Assembly (NCBI GenBank): GCA_905371595.1
Contig: CAJPLU010000021.1
Location: 1 to 13,919 of the forward strand
Direction of reading: 5' to 3'
Source of the DNA: Candidatus Saccharimonadota bacterium
GTDB taxonomy: Bacteria > Patescibacteriota > Saccharimonadia > Saccharimonadales > Saccharimonadaceae
Length of the DNA: 13,919 bases
Both the position numbers and the translations under genes were made by a program. The notes under the pieces were generated by a model that saw only the letters and a list, made by a program, of their open reading frames with translations, was not told the origin of the DNA and made no database searches. Of the stretch, positions 13,894 to 13,919 are shown in pieces (the first letter of the stretch is position 1; each line of letters starts with the position of its first letter).

Positions 13894-13919
13894 TTGACAT
13901 ATTCTATTCTATTCTATTC
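13894..13919 (+). repeat. TTGACA box followed by four TATTC repeats
   Basis: A consensus -35 sequence TTGACA (13894-13899) is followed directly by TATTC repeated four times (13900-13919) to the end of the window. The array may continue beyond the edge. A -10 at normal spacing would fall inside or just past the repeats, so a change in copy number would shift promoter geometry by 5 bp. Confidence 0.7.

Noticed and set aside
13900..13919. CRISPR or larger tandem repeat at the window end
   Set aside because: The unit is 5 bp with no spacers, which is a microsatellite and not a CRISPR array.

Overview
The window looks like ordinary chromosome from a small-genome bacterium. My best guess is Patescibacteria/CPR, most likely Saccharibacteria (TM7). 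This is inference from overall character: many leaderless genes, an orphan pheT, tightly packed convergent genes and many short unrecognised proteins. No rRNA, tRNA, CRISPR array, transposase or integrase is visible. All full-length genes read through with the standard code. None of the 14 complete genes ends in TGA (7 TAA, 7 TAG by my reading).

Layout. Positions 1-3199 (minus strand) hold the first codons of an unknown gene, a membrane-anchored FKBP-type prolyl isomerase and a P2-like cation-pumping ATPase. Positions 3289-4756 (plus) hold a possible 14-codon leader ORF and a ThrE-family threonine/serine exporter. Its stop lies one base from the stop of the convergent pheT (4758-7328, minus). 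From 7437 to 11340 two paralogous ~300-residue proteins, both with an HxxEH motif like that of M16 metallopeptidases, bracket a cluster of small orphan genes. Four of these are on the minus strand: a 45-aa membrane protein at 9974-9837, then 130-, 78- and 124-aa proteins. One is on the plus strand: a 65-aa, very basic, four-cysteine protein with a strong promoter, a multi-hairpin leader, a strong Shine-Dalgarno (SD) site and optimal-looking codon use. Positions 11363-12920 (minus) carry an ASCH-domain protein and a membrane-anchored alpha/beta hydrolase. Positions 13180-13746 (plus) carry a CYTH (CyaB-like) protein. The window ends in four TATTC repeats directly after a TTGACA box.

Regulation. 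Nearly every gene has a TGnTATAAT-type extended -10 with no good -35. In six genes (ATPase, ThrE, PheT, both HxxEH proteins, ASCH) this box lies only 6-11 nt from the start codon and no SD is present, which predicts leaderless mRNAs. The other genes have real leaders with SD sites. The most interesting region is 7437-11340: the paired HxxEH proteins and the small orphan genes between them, above all the 65-aa cysteine-rich basic protein.
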